A stretch of DNA of 64,000 nucleotides from Gavia stellata (taxonomy: Eukaryota > Chordata > Aves > Gaviiformes > Gaviidae): contig NC_082598.1 in the NCBI RefSeq assembly GCF_030936135.1, positions 49,382,347 to 49,446,346 on the forward strand, given 5' to 3'. The notes under the pieces are model-generated. The model worked only from the letters and a program-made list of their open reading frames with translations, did no database searches and was not told the DNA's origin. This document shows, in pieces, positions 11,526 through 25,689 of the stretch. Both the position numbers and the translations under genes were made by a program. Positions within the stretch are counted from its first letter, which is position 1. Every line of letters starts with the position of its first letter.

Positions 11526-14423
11526 CATGCCTCCAAGGAGAGTCTGCCAGAGAGACTCTCTGCAGGATAGATTGTCAGTTATGCAGAGCTAAAGTCTCTT
11601 TGTTACTTTTCTGTGACAGTAAAAGGCCCATAACATATGAAATTACCTGAAAATATTTCTAGTCTATTCCTTTTAAGACATGAAAATTAATACATTGGAC
11701 CTTCTGTAGCAAGCATATAAATTTGAACGCTGGTACGGTATAAGCTGCTCCGTCTGGCATGAATTAGTGTAGGAAGATGTTTGTCTTCACAGGAGTTGTA
11801 GCTTTCAAAGGTAAACTTTCTTGGGATGTTTTGATATATGGAGAGAAGTTTGTCTTCAATAAAGCCAAGGCTAGGGTAAAATTATGGTGAAATATTCTTT
11901 GCTCATTGTTCTGTCTGCTGTTAAAACTAGTTTTTCATAATTTTAGAATCTATGCAAGAGTCTTACTTGGTCTGTGCTACCTAATACAACACAGGCTGAA
12001 CTCCAAAACCTTTGAATTTTGGTTCCACAGGAGATAGAAGTTGTGGAAGGAAGCACAGACACGTCCCATCCTTTCCTTCAAATGCCAGCCAGCAGTTAGT
12101 AGACTTACAAAACTCTTAGCTGCCTTCCTGGAAGGCAACTGAATCATTAGCCCTTGGTAGTTAATGAAAGAGCTTTTTAAAGGGAGCTGCTCTTGGTGGG
12201 CTTGACCAAGGGTCACACTCGCTTTAGGAATACCATCCCCTTCTTGCAGCCTCTGTGCTTTAATCTGTCCATCAAGTCTGATCCTTGTTTGGACCTTTTG
12301 TGTGCTTGTGTTATTTGGTACATGAATTGTGGGCATTGTAAACTTTGTCAGCAGTAGTACTTTGCACTAAAATGCAGGTAATTTAAAATAATGCACTAAT
12401 TATTTCCAAAAGATATTTCATAAAAATCAATTTTTGATTTGACATATTTAATTAAAACGTGCAAAGGTGAAGTTGCCCAGCAAGTTGACAGTTGTCTCTG
12501 GTTTAACTTGAAAAGTAGCTTTCTTTTAAGAATTTAACACCCCCCTTTTTTGAAATAGGGTCTCCTGTACAACAATTCAAGAAATAATGCTTATTTGTTG
12601 ATGATTACTTTAAATAGTTGTAGTAACTCTTGATTAATCAGTGTTGTGGTTGGTTTTTTGGATTTTTCCCCTCTTTGGAACTCCATTTTAAAAATCTTTT
12701 TATCTTTTTGTGTAATGTTTCCTATTGCTTAAATCTTGAGCTAGATGCATTTTGAATAATTAAATGAAATAGTACTTCCACTAGACTATTATCTACAGAA
12801 ATATTTTGGGTGTTTTCTAGCAAATTAATTAGATACCAATTGCAAATTGAATTTAGAATTCTGTTGCTTAACTTTAACACTTCAAACAACACAAATTAGT
12901 AACTTCATGTACTTTTTTCCTTTTTTCTTTGGGAAACCACAAGTACATTTCCAGGGGGGCTCTTCATGCATATTAGTCCACTTTGTTCCAGAGCTGAACA
13001 TCATGCAAAATATTCTTTAGCTGTCAAAGTCTCTTTTTGTAAGAGACTATTGTAGCTAGTGATTTAATATGATAGCCAGCCCTTCATTCTTTAATGTCTG
13101 CGAAGAGAGTGCTGCTGTTCGTTGTCTTTGCCTTGAATGCCCTTTAGGAGGATGAGTTGCCTCCAGTGAGATAAAGCTGAAGAGCAGCCGTCCCTGTCCC
13201 GACACAAACCAACCTAGCCGTCTTGACAGTGGCCGCCTGCTTGCACGGATGGCAAAAGAAGACCTTTTGCAGGATAGTTCATGGATTAAGCTTGTCCTGA
13301 GACTGCCTGCTGGGATGGTCTTAATTGAGACAGCTAATGATATTACAGAACATCTCTGTCCGCGTTGCGGGCTGAGCTGCTTACGAAGGAGTTCCTCAAC
13401 TGCTGCAATTTACAGTCAGGCATTTTTAAAGTAAACAAGCACCAATTTAGTTTGGGTCAGAAAGCCACTTTTACAATTCAGTTTCAGTTGCACAAAATAT
13501 ATGAATATTTAATAACATACTTGCAGTTGTCTCTTTAACTGAAGTTTTGAAGTATATGCTGATTTGCCAGCTACTGGAGGATGATGAAATATTTAGCTGA
13601 ATATAAACTTCAGTAGAAAATTATTCTTTTGGGAAAAATGTAAGGGCAATACTTCCTTAAATTTGGGTGAACTTTTAAACTTTTATGAAATGCTAGAATA
13701 AAAATAAAATCTTGCAATTGAAAACTGTGTGGGGGAGGGTTTGAAATAGTTACGGGCATTGTTCATACCTAGAGGTGATTATACAATGTTTTCTGCTCCT
13801 CACTGAAGCAGTATTTTGGCTAATGGGTTCAGTATGTGACTGGTTGACATATTCCATGATGACTTATTTACACTGCATACATTGCATTAAAATACTGAGT
13901 AGAAAAACTTGCGGATAGGAATAGAAACTATTTGCAGAAAGCTAAGAAAATATGATTTTGAGATCCTAAAGATGACATGAAGAGTTCCTAAAGAACTTCA
14001 GCTTATCTGACATGCTCCAAAGATACTGCTACTTAGCTAGGGGGACTAATATTCAGAGACTGTCCTGAGAAGAGTGTGTAACATGGTTGGAGGTATCTGC
14101 TCTGAAAGGTCCACGTTGCATTCGGGAGTGGCAAGCTCTATGGCAGCTCTGAGGAGCATTGTGATAAAAGACAGGCTCACCAAGTAAGGTTGTGAGGGTC
14201 TGGGAACTGAACTGGGGTGGACCAGGGCCATGGATGCAGATGACGTATCCATGTGTTAGAATATAATACTGGGAGGGATGGTGGCACTCCTTCATGGGAA
14301 AGGTCATCCACTGAGGAAATATAACACAGAATTGCAAATGAATATTATTTGTGTGTTTTAATAAAGTCTTTCCTAGCTGGTGAAGTCTAGAAGTATAATG
14401 TTTATGTAAAACTGAAACACTGA

Positions 14424-14471
14424 AGATACATCAATTAAAAAGCTCCAAGATACATCAATTAAAAAGCTCCA
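14424..14471. repeat. Perfect 24-bp tandem duplication
   Basis: AGATACATCAATTAAAAAGC plus TCCA occurs twice back to back (14424-14447 and 14448-14471) without mismatch. This indicates a recent duplication by slippage. Confidence 0.95.
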
Positions 14472-15130
14472 AGAAACAATGTGGGAGAATTCTTCCTCGT
14501 GTCTTGTTGATTTAAATCTTACTCACTGAGAAATTCAATATTTGTGCCCAGATTGTATGTGCTTTCTTTTATGCCAGTTTGAAAGCTTAGTGCCTAAGAG
14601 TTTTAGAATTAAATTTTTCTGTGTTGTGGAATGCATGAGACACAGTATATATCAGACATCCTGAGGAGTGGATACAGCAAATCATAACAGCATCGCAGCT
14701 GTGATGGGGTGGAAGAATGAGAGTAAGACCAGGCTTGTTGTACAGTGAAGGGCATGAGAGGGAAGGAGGGTAATATCCCTTATTATACCAGCTAACAAAG
14801 AGAGGGGGCGGAATATTCTAGTGTATGAATTCTTAGGTGTAAATGGCAAATGATAAATTAGTTACACTGATGAATTAACTAAAGCATTTAATTTAATTGA
14901 AGTTGATTTAGTTATGTTATGGCAGACAAAAAAAAAAACCACGAGCAAACCCTGACTTCACCTTGACTGTGTCCTTAAGCACTCTATTTACAGTGCTACA
15001 ACAAATGAAGTAAAATGAGGGTTGTGTTTGAATGGTGACTACACAAAATGAATGACAATAGACTCTTTTTATGTCCTAAAAGGTCTTGGTGTCATTGTCT
15101 CCCTCTCACCAACTCCCAACTAAATAAAAG

Positions 15131-15186
15131 AGGAAAAAACCCCAACCCCCAAACAACAAGAAATAAACCAAACAACAAAACAAACC
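15131..15186. repeat. A/C-rich low-complexity tract
   Basis: About 55 bases of A and C (AACCCCAACCCCCAAAC and CAAACAACAAAAC). It is the opposite-strand counterpart in composition of the tract at 29031. Confidence 0.8.
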
Positions 15187-17361
15187 AGCTGGTCTAACAA
15201 GATCCTGTGCTATTCTGTAGGTTTTATGTTCTTCAATATGACCCTTAGGAAACTGAGCTGGGAATGGGTTGCTTGCCATGCATCGTACCAAGTATATGTG
15301 TTGCTCATCAGATGTTATAAAGATCCCATTAGGTGAAGAATCTTAAAGAAAAACATTCTGTGTTGCAGGTAAACACCGTAGAATTACATTGGTAAAAGCT
15401 CCATTTGTCCTATAGTTAATAAATTATGACAATAGTAATGTCATTATAGAATAGTTTTCTGTCTTCAGGGTTTTTTTAATGGTGCCTGCAGATGTCCTGT
15501 TAATTAGCTCAGATATGATTGTCAAGGCTTTGCAGAGCACGTTAACTTTTCTGTATGTCATAGGTCAAGGAAAATGTTTTTCTGAAGTCTGTTCAAACCT
15601 GGGTCTGAAGTCTGGAGCAAAGAATGTCATGATCTTAACAGGAATGATAAACAGCTTGCTTTTTAGGACCTCGGTTGTTCAGGTATCTTTTGCTAGTTTT
15701 TGTGCACCTAGAGAGTGAAGTGGTTGTCATTTAGGGTTCTGGCATATACTTGTACACTAATCGGTTCATCTTGGTGTTGCTTTAGGGGAAAAAGTACTTC
15801 CTGAAGTTTGAAAATCAGTAAGTCATATATTCTAAAGATGGTTTGTAAATTGCGGATTCTGGGACCAAAGATGTTCAGAACTGTAGAGAAATTGAATACT
15901 TTTTTTCTTAATTATAAAAATAAAAACTGCTAAAAGGCATGTAATCAGATGTGAATTTTGCAAGATCCTTCTGTATATATATCTGCTTCTGCTTTTAACT
16001 TATTAAACCTTACATGACTTTGTATGGCTTGCTTCATCTGCACTAGCTGCTTACACACATCTCTGCAACCACTTGCAGTACATAAAACTTGGCTCCCAGT
16101 ATGTGCACAGGTGACCCTACTGTGACATCACTACTTAATTGGTCTTTCACATCTTGATATTAATTAGAGCTTGTTAACATCCAAGAAAATAATGAGCCTT
16201 AAAACGCAAGAACTAGTCATCATTTAGAAGTAAACCTTGTTTTGGTAATACATAATGAAAGTCTGTTTAGGATGTTAAATTGATGGCTAATTATCCTGTA
16301 TAGCGAGGGTGCTAGTTCTAAGTCAGTCCTTCTCTTCCTCCCCTGTAATGCCGTGGGTCCGCTTGCTGCTCAAATGCAAAGGCAACTGTGGACGATTAAA
16401 GGGCTGGAGTGCTTTGAGCAGCACGTTAGAGCGCATCCAGCTCGAGCTCCCTCTGATCAGGGTTCAGAATGTTTATTGCTGCAGTTCCACTCTCAGTTTT
16501 GAGCATGTCTTTCTCTCTGGCAAGCTGGCTCCATCATGTCAAAGCCCTTAACATTTATTTCTCCTGTACTTTGGTTACAGGAAAAAGAAAGAAAAGGACT
16601 TATTTTTCCTGTTAACTGTTTTTTCTTGTCCTGTCTTCAGGAAGAATTCTCTCTCTCCTTTTCTATCCCCTCATTATTAATATAGTAAGTAAATAACTTC
16701 GTCTTTAACTTCTTTACCTTACCAGAGTGCCGTAAGCATAGTAAGCATTAGTCCCATTTTATAGACAAGGAAGTGAGGAATGGAGCAACAAATTATTTCA
16801 TCAGTATGGCGTATGACATCCATGGATTTGGTTGTGCTTGAATTCCTGTGATAACCCTGCTGGCTCAAACAGCAATATCCCCAGCCTCCCCTGGCCCCCT
16901 TCATCGCTCCTGTTCCCCTCTACCCTCTGCCTCACCATCCACCTCTGTATTGTGTTGATGAAGTCATGTGTAGCATAGCACAGTGATCTAGATTGGCCAT
17001 CTTATGAAGTGTGGCCTTTTTTCCTGGGTTATTTTTCATCCAAATCAATTTTCCTATTCTTCCCTGTCCAACTAAATGAACAATTATATTTCTGTATTCC
17101 CCTCTGTATGGGAGGGAGAGGGGTTTGAAACGAGGGATCAAACGCTGTGTAACCTGGCATAAGCAGCACTGCTGCTTAGATCAAAACTAGTGTTAGGCTA
17201 TAGTTTTTGAGTACTTCAGAGTAGGCGGTGCTACCAAAATTAATTCTTCTGATCAGCTTCTGACTCTTGACATCTTCTAGAAGTTTTGGAGCATTTGTGC
17301 AGTGAACTAGATTTCAGAACTATTGCAGGTTAAAGCTAATTATCTAGAGAACATCTAAAAT

Positions 17362-17420
17362 GTCACAGAATCACTAAGGTTGGAAAAGACCTTTAAGATC
17401 ATCAAGTCCAGCCATCAACC
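17362..17420 (-). mobile_element. CR1-type LINE, very short 3' end
   Basis: TCACAGAATCACTAAGG followed by TTGGAAAAGACCTTTAAGATCATCAAGTCCA in pieces is the classic CR1 terminal sequence in reverse orientation. It is the least diverged CR1 copy in the window. Only about 60 bases survive, as is usual for 5'-truncated CR1. A run of 15 A follows directly (17421-17435), which is not part of a normal CR1. Confidence 0.85.
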
Positions 17421-17435
17421 AAAAAAAAAAAAAAA
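17421..17435. repeat. A15 homopolymer
   Basis: 15 A directly after the CR1 end at 17420. The true length is likely variable. Confidence 0.9.
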
Positions 17436-20400
17436 GTCTGTACAGTCTGCACAGATTCTTGTGCCAACGCAAGGCCAGGGATGACATGGGGATGGAAACA
17501 CCTGAGAGGGGAATGAAGTATGGTTTTGAAGCTAGCGTTAAGTGGTTCTGCTGCCAGTGCTTGTCGGACTGCAGCAGCCTCAGGTGAAGGCCCCTGTGGT
17601 GAGCACTGACACTGGGTTACTCTAGCTCAGCAAAATTCAAGATGTGACTGTAGCAGGAGTTAACGTGCCTGTGCTAGCTTGTGTTTAGCTAGCGTCTTTA
17701 ATGATGGAGAGTGCTTCAGTTTTGTGTCTGGCACACACTGAAAGCTTGTACTGAAGCATCTGTATTGCTGTTGTTACTTGTGTTGTCTAGGTTAAGCTCA
17801 GACATGATAATACCTTGATTTTTCTGTGTAGAAGATAGATGGTATGGCATAAAGAGCTAGGGAGAAGCTAATTGTCTTTTGTTTTCTGTCCTATAGACAA
17901 ATTGATAAATGCAAATATATTCGATAGTTTAGAAAAGGTTTTACTATTTCTTCAGTTCTTTTTGTATCAGTCTCTCATTTTTGAATGGATGAAAGTATTA
18001 TAAGATGTATTAAGAAATTAAGTATATAGCAGTCATAAATATGGAATGTCCTTGTAGGTTGTTCCTTACTACTCAACCCAGTTCAAGAAGTGATATACTA
18101 TGTATTTTTGTGAACAAATCTGGCAGTGCATCTATATTTATGTGGATTTTTTTGCCACCTCCTTTTTGTTAGGAAGAGGTTGATGAAAGGATGTAATTTC
18201 TGTTTACCTTGAGTTAGATTGGACTTTGTATATTTATCTGTTCCACTTTTAGAATTGAAGTCCACTTAGTCTCTGTTAAGGAAATGTGAGGTATCCTCTA
18301 GGAAGTACAGTTTGCAAAAAGCTCCCTGTCTCTGACGGATAGCTTTGGATTACCTTCACTTTTTTTTCAGCTGGAGGACACAGTTTCCCTTCTAGGATTA
18401 TGAGATTGATGATCTCATGAAAAAAGTGAAGAGGCAAGGTGCTTTTTTCATCCTGTTACATCAACATCTGTTAAATGTTTTCTGCTGTTAAATGTAGCTA
18501 GTTTCTCCTATTAAGAAGCCCCAGCTTCTCACCAGAAAGTTCACAGGGGCATAGAACATAATTGTGTGTTGTGCTGAACTTCTATCTAAATTAAAAATAG
18601 CTTTTAAACTTTCATAACCTTCTGGTGTTAAGCTAGCGTTTTTCCACATGACTCACTCATACAGATTGTATTAACTGTAGCCGTGGGTAAGGCTGTGCAG
18701 AAAGATCTGGGCCGTGACTTCCAAAGGGGTAATGAAAACGCATTTGGCAGTGAATACGGACTTCAGTATTGCAGAAGATAATATTTATAGTAAATATTTG
18801 CCTTACTGTAAGTCTGTAGGTGGAGAGTGAGGCTTGAGTGGAGAAAAGGGGCAAAAAATGTCTGTTACTTGATAGTGGTTATGTTAGTGTTGTAAGCTTT
18901 TATTTGAAGTAGCCAGTCATCTTTGAGTTCTCTAAGTCTTAACGTAATAAAGGCCCATCCACTTGTTTCCTGCAGCCTGAAGAGCATAGAGGATTAGAAT
19001 AGCTTCATTGTTGTGGTTCTTGATTTAACGTGAAATGTAGTGGGAACATTAATCTTTATAAGGCTCTTGTCCTTCTCTCTTGAATTTTGAAATTGGCTTG
19101 TAAGGTTTCTTATTTGAAATACTCCTATTGGTTAACCAGAAGGTGAAGGTCTGCTTTCCTCTATACTCAGACATGGATAAATCTCGTATTTCTTGGTTTT
19201 GGTTTGGTGTGTTATTTTTTTGTTTGTTTGGGCATTTTCAAAAAATATTGCTGAAAAACTGAATTTCATAAAGCTGACTTCTATCTGCAGCTCTATGGAG
19301 ACCTAGATTATGGACGAGAGTAAGTTACATTTTTAAGAGCATTTAGTAATTCTAAATATTGCTTGAAATTACAGTGAACAAAAAGAATTATAGGTCTTGC
19401 TGTATGGTGTGATTTGACGTGGGGACACGATAATTTCTGTATCTAAGGGTTGGCTGTTTTGCCAGAGAGCCTTTCTCCTGTTTTGCCTGTTCTTCCCAGA
19501 AATGCACCTTGCTGGATGATGTGGTACTGCTTCCAGCAGCTGGGAAGGGAGTGTGATCTCTCCTTCCTTGTCAGGTGGCAGGACCCGCCTGTGAATAGGC
19601 AGTGGAGTCAGTCTGCCCGTATAGAGCAGGCCTGACACTTTTGAGAGCATCGGGCTTTCATGACAGAGAAATGGAAGATTATGTCCCTGTTATTTCTCAT
19701 TCCTCCCCAGTCGCCCCGGAGAGACAAGGGGACCAGGGGTCAGATGCGAAGTCTGGGCTGAGTTACTTGTGGCAATCCTACATAAAGGGGTTGAAAACCA
19801 CCGTTTAAGACTCGTGTTTCAGCCTCGCCAGGTCAGCGTCATTCTATTCCAAGGGCGTAGCAGGAATTGCCTGGTTATTATCCTGTGCTTCTTGTGGAAA
19901 AATTACCATTCTGTCAGTGGTGACAGTGTGGCTGTTCTGAGAAGTCGATTGTCCTCATCCTCGTCTCCCATCAGTAGTAATGGAAACGGGTGGCTCTGAA
20001 ATTTGCAGTCAAATGGTGAGCCACTTGCTTCCTCTGTGGTATTTATTATAGGCTAAGGCATTAGAGCAGCATCCCTCTTTCCATAAGATGTCAGTTTTCT
20101 TTTATTCTACTTTGGGATTTTTTTTTTTTCATGGCCTTTGTTTGAAAAGGGGTAGCACTCAATAATTAAGTCACCTTTAAAAAGAAGTACGAAGCATAAA
20201 TTGATAGTGTTTCCTTCTTAAATCAGCAGCTAGCCTGAAACAAGAGCTCTGAAAGAGAGAAACATTCAGTGCTTGCACTGAGGGTTACCTCTGAGGAAAA
20301 TATTAACTATTTCAAAACTGGGTTGTAACTTGGCAGTCAGCTAAGTGCTTATCCCAAACTGCTTCCCAGAGCTCTAAAGGAGGAAAATGACCAGCTGTTA

Positions 20401-21224
20401 AAAACGGGCACATGTGGATATCTTTAACAACTTTTAATACTTATGAGGTAATATTTTAGCATACTGAAAATGAGTAGGTAATATTCAGTAGTGTGAATTT
20501 ATTCTTTACTTGAAGGTTTACTGACTTCTTGTATTCAGTTGGTTTATAATCTCCAGCTGTTTTCCTGTGCTATGTAGAAAACTGTCTTGTACAGATGGTT
20601 TTTAGGGAAGAGGAGAGAAGAGAAGGGGAAGCAGAGACTACTCCGTAAAGCCATAAGTGCATTTGGGAGGACTGGAGGAGAGGAACAACTTGTATGCAGA
20701 TGTCCCTGTATTTAGCTGTAATAGCTCCATACCTAATTTGGTGCGAGTGGTTGCTGCTGCCTGTGTTCATGACTCAAATGTAGGCTTCCTATCTAATGCC
20801 AGGAACCACATGAATATCAACAACACTACTTAAGCTAAGTGATTTTAGCTCCCAAGCCAAATTATGAAATCTGTTGTCCTTAAGCCCACTAGAAAAGGCA
20901 TCCAGAAATCTGCCACTGGATCATCTCCTGCTCTCTCAGGAGACATCCTCACAAGCCTCACACTGATTACCCTCATTAGACTATACTCACTGTGTGGGCT
21001 AAACCTTTTTTTTCTCTCCTCGTTGGAAGGTGGTAGAAAGGACTTTCTTCTGTTTTAGCAGGTGCTGGGAGTTGTTCAAGGTATGTGATTTTTTACTTAG
21101 GTCGTCAGCCCAGATAAGGTAAATACGACTCCTCTGGGGAGTGAAGTATAAGGAAGTTAGCAAGGGAGGCAAGACCAGTGGCTGGAGGACTCACGCAGTC
21201 CCAGTCAAAGAAATGATAGTGATT

Positions 21225-21259
21225 CCCCCCCCCCCCCCCCCCTTTTTTTCCCCCTTTTT
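21225..21259. repeat. C18 homopolymer followed by T/C tract
   Basis: An uninterrupted run of 18 C at 21225-21242 is followed by T7, C5 and T5. Long C runs are prone to sequencing and assembly length errors, so the exact length is uncertain. Confidence 0.9.
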
Positions 21260-24200
21260 CTGCTTGTTTCCTCGCTTGCCTGCAATAAAGGCAACTGTAC
21301 AGATAGAGCGAGAAAGACTTTGTGGGGGTGTTGCATGGCCAGGAGAGTAGGGAGACTAGCCTGCCATATGGTCCTTAGGTAAGAGCAGATACAGGAGATT
21401 CTCACAAGTTTTACTACAATTTTCCATAGTATGCAACTCTTCTGGATTGGAGCGTTTAAATTTTAGAGAGCAAAATACCTTGACTCTAAAAGATACATTA
21501 ATTTTTCCCCACCCTTTTAACTTTTTTGGTTTTTTAGGCTATGTATGAGCATGTTGGAATAGACGTTGAGAATACTTTAATCATATAAAGGAACAACTTT
21601 TTATTCCTTGCTGCATCAACTTGCAATAAATATCAAATGATGTTTCAGTTTGGAGGAGTACTCTAGCAAAGTTGAGACAAAGAAATGCAGTTGGTATGTT
21701 GGGGTCCCTCAGGTATAATGAATAAACACATCCCAAGTCTGGTAAGTGATGGAGTGGTTCTTACAAAATTATAGAGAACAAGTTGGTATCCTGTCACTTG
21801 TTTTTCTCTCCAACAGAGAGTCCAGGTAGATGGACAGCATGCAAGATGAATACTGAAAATATGAACACAGTATGGAGTTAATGGGAAGGCAGTGTGCATG
21901 TACTTTTAGGCAAAGGGAGCCTCTAATTTGGATGGCTGCTGATGATCATGTATCTATACCAAGACGTTTTTCACTTCAGTTAGGTGGCTGTGTCACCGCA
22001 TTTCCCCCAGTGAATGGTGTTAAGAAACTAGAATGGCAGTGCTGTGGACTCTTACCTCAGAGCGGATGAGTGAATCACAGACCCCGAAGCCCCCCAGCAT
22101 TACAGTGCTTTCATGCTCTTGGAAGCCAGGGTTCGGGTCGCATGCCTGTGATGCACAGGGGAAAGATGGCAAGTCCGCTGATGTCTGGAAGAGTTCAAGA
22201 AAACGCATCCTGGTATTGCAAATGCTAGGACTGTGTTTTGCCTTTTATCTCTACGGGTGAAGCTGGGGAGAGTACCACCGTTTGGTTTTTGGAGAGAGGT
22301 GCTGTTTGTATATTTTGTTTTCCAAATTAGACAACTTTTGATCAGCAAAGGGGGTCAGGTATGGGATGGGGGTCTTAGAAGGTGCAGCCAGTGTTTGTCC
22401 TGCATAAGCTTGTACAAATTGCACAATTCTGGAACAAAAAGTGTTGTTTCCCACTTTTTCAACCCTTTTTTTTTGTGATTCCTCTTGTGCGAGAGGGGTG
22501 AGAATAAGCCTGAGTTTGATTACCTATTCATCTCTCCCCACCCCAAACAGAAGGAAGGGACCTTGAGAAAAGCTGAGAAAGCTGAAAACCGCCACTTCTG
22601 TCACATTGGGTCTTGGGTGAAACTGGACATTCCTTCCTATATTCTTTCCATAACTGCTTTGAAATCTGTGTGTTGCAGGGGACAGTGTACCTGCTGTTTT
22701 GATGCCTTTTTTTTTTTTTAATTTTAAATCTTTCTGTTTTGTTTTATTATCTTTGACACGAGAATGCAAGCATCCAAAGACCATTTTCACATCTTCAAGC
22801 TGGAATCTTGAGAGTGCAGCAGATGATGCAATTTTTATAGCAATTTGCATCTTTTCTCAATAGAGGGTTTTTTAAAGTTTTTATTACTACTAGCAAACCT
22901 TCAATTAGAAGCTATCTCCTACCTATTGTACTGGTATACGAAAGGACTGTTGGTCCTCTGTATGTACCAACAAAGCAGCTTTTTGGATTATGAAGAAATA
23001 CATAGCTTAGGTTCAGTTCATGGCACTACAAGTTCTTTTATTATTCTAATGAGATTTATTGAATTTCTTTCAGATTGCTATCATCTTCCCTTGAAAAATA
23101 ATTTCAAAAAGCCTGCATTCTTATCTTGTACTAATTTTTGCCTTGCACAAACAAATGTATATTCTGACTATTAAAAGTTAGGTATGTATTGAAAACAGCT
23201 TTTACATATTTTTTAAAGCAACTATTTCAGCATTAACTTTGAGAAGATCAGTTCATTTGCAAGGAAGTATACCAACCACCCCTTTTCTTGACCAGCTATT
23301 GAAAAGTATAGTGTAGGGGGTTGCTCTGCATGTTGGATTTATTTTCTGAGATAGGGGAGCTGGCCAGGCCGTGTGGCAAGCCCCAGGGCTCTCTGGTGGT
23401 TCCGACTATCTTTTGGAGAGTTGCCTTAAAACTTGCTCATCTGTTGTGGAATGTATCTTCCATCCTTCTAAACCTTGTAGAGTTGTAGCTTCTCTTGCAT
23501 TCTCTTGCTGTTTTCTAAATATGTAACAAATAGACCTGTTGGCTTTTTTCAGTTTGAGTGTCTTACCGCCTATCAGGCGTGTTTGTATGTTTAGATCTCA
23601 GCAATATGTTCAGACATTTAAACTTTACAATGAATTGTATATAGTATAGTGGTCGTGCCCTAATCATGTATTGCTAATCATGTGCTACGCTGATTTGGCA
23701 AGAATCTCTTGTAGGAAGGCTTTCCCCCAGTTCAAAGTTGTATGTATTTATTTGTTCAGTAACTGTGTTTCATAATTTAGGTATTGTTTCTATGTGTATA
23801 TCTCTGTGAAAAATTAAGTGAAGTATATATTCTGCACATTTTTTTTTTTTTTGGTCCTTACACTTTTCATAGTCTACAAGCTTTTCCACTCTCCTTGTCC
23901 AAGTGATATTTCATCCAGGCTCTTCAACTAAGAGTGCGTCTGGCTGTTTGCCCACTGAGATTTTGCATACAGGAGAGTATGGCCTTAGCTTAGCATGAAA
24001 TAATCTCTCCTTTGCTTTTTTTTTTAAAAATAGAAACAGTCTGTGGCTTGTAATGAAGAATATTGCAAGAGAGCTTTGTTAGTATGATAAATGTTTCTTT
24101 AAAACCACAAACAATCCTGCTGTGTTTTTAAGTTTGGCTTTGACTAAGTTTGTGGAAATCATGAGAGCTAGTATGATGATAAAAATAGCTGGTATTCTGA

Positions 24201-24568
24201 AAGGTAACCACAGTTCTGAGGACGTTGTCTTCATGACTTTGTCCTGGCAGTGAGTATTATGAATGAGAACATTATGCATTTAATACTTCAGTTAGAAACA
24301 GGGAAGTAACAAAAAAGCTTCATAGCAAGCAATTTTAATTTCAGGTGTAACATGTCATAGGGAGTAAAGATGTATTGAAAGTTTTGCTGATAAGACACTA
24401 GAAAAGTAGAAAAACACAATGTAGTGGTAACAAATGTAAAATTCAAGCAAGTCTGTCTTCATGTTTTAAATGACACTACAGCATGGTTTTGGTGGGGGGG
24501 GGAAAGTTTGTTCATCTCTAACTATGTCACTATGAGTGGGACTTCAATTCTGCTGTCCACAGATAGGC

Positions 24569-24584
24569 AAAAAAAAAAAAAAAA
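24569..24584. repeat. A16 homopolymer
   Basis: 16 A with no adjoining retroposon that I can recognise. Confidence 0.9.
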
Positions 24585-25689
24585 TCCCGCAGTGATATTA
24601 CTTTGATATTCTTAAATATATGAATTTATGTTGCAGATACTTACTCTCTGAAACTGTGGCTGTCAGTCACTGCTCTATCTGCATGCACCCCGGGATCAAT
24701 AGTACATTAAGGAAACTGACATGAGGAGGGGAAAAATTCATAAATAATGAATAGCAGACTTCACTGCTGGCGCTTCATTTCTATCAAGAATAATACAAAT
24801 TCTAGTGAAGCACCCTTGTACTTCTTAACCCTGTTAGACTGGAAACCATTATCCCAAATACTGATGCTTTCGTTTAGTCTGTTTCTTGTTAAGAGATGTA
24901 TCTGTGTAATCCTTAACTACATGCTGCCAAAGGAAAAAGCTAGTGTTTCTACTTATCAGAAATACAGGTACAGTAAGAATATTTGTATTAGAACTGATCT
25001 GCAGTCTACTGAGAGACCAGGATTTGAAGTAGGGGGATGCGGGGGTTGCTTTTAAGACGTTTTCTTAGCTTTATAAACAATAGATGCTTGTGAAAAGAGA
25101 TTTTTGTGGTATGCAGGACATGTGAAACGTTGAGCATTAGAGCATGATCCTTGCACTTTAAATCTGTGTATTAATTTTTTTCATTAGCTCTCTCTGCTTC
25201 CACATCCTGCACATTGCTGGCAAGCATGCATCAGCAATAGGACTTTCTTTACTAATGTGTCTGACATATCGCTGAAACGTGGCTGGTCAGAGCTATAGCT
25301 GCTTTTTTTGGAAGTTGGTTTCTTTCAAGCCATTTAAGTAATTTCACCTGATATTACTTTAAATTTTCTATATAATGTGCTCTTTCAATGAACAGCCGTG
25401 TAGAATCAGCACAGGAAGAGCAAAGTCCTTGGCAATACCAGCTCAATTGCATCTGCAGATGAGGATTTAAAATTCTATGCAGCAGACAGTACCTCCAGCA
25501 GGCGAGTAAAAGGTTACCGCATTATTTTGCTTGTTTGGATCTGTAGTCTTTATCTACCGAAGCTTTTTTTATCGTTCAATTTGTTGTGCATGCTTGTATA
25601 TAGATACTACTGGAAATTGATTTAATAGAAACAGGAATATCAAAAGGGCAGAGCAAGGTGAAGGGAGAGGCTCAGTTCAGCTTTAAACC

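Larger units (their letters stand above)
11526..17361. other. Intronic sequence
   Basis: Mostly AT-rich. The 119-codon minus-strand frame at 11977-12336 shows no recognisable domain. The stretch 13085-13440 is richer in G+C, has little low complexity and is discussed as a possible conserved element. The remainder holds only the tandem duplication at 14424 and the A/C tract at 15131. Confidence 0.55.
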
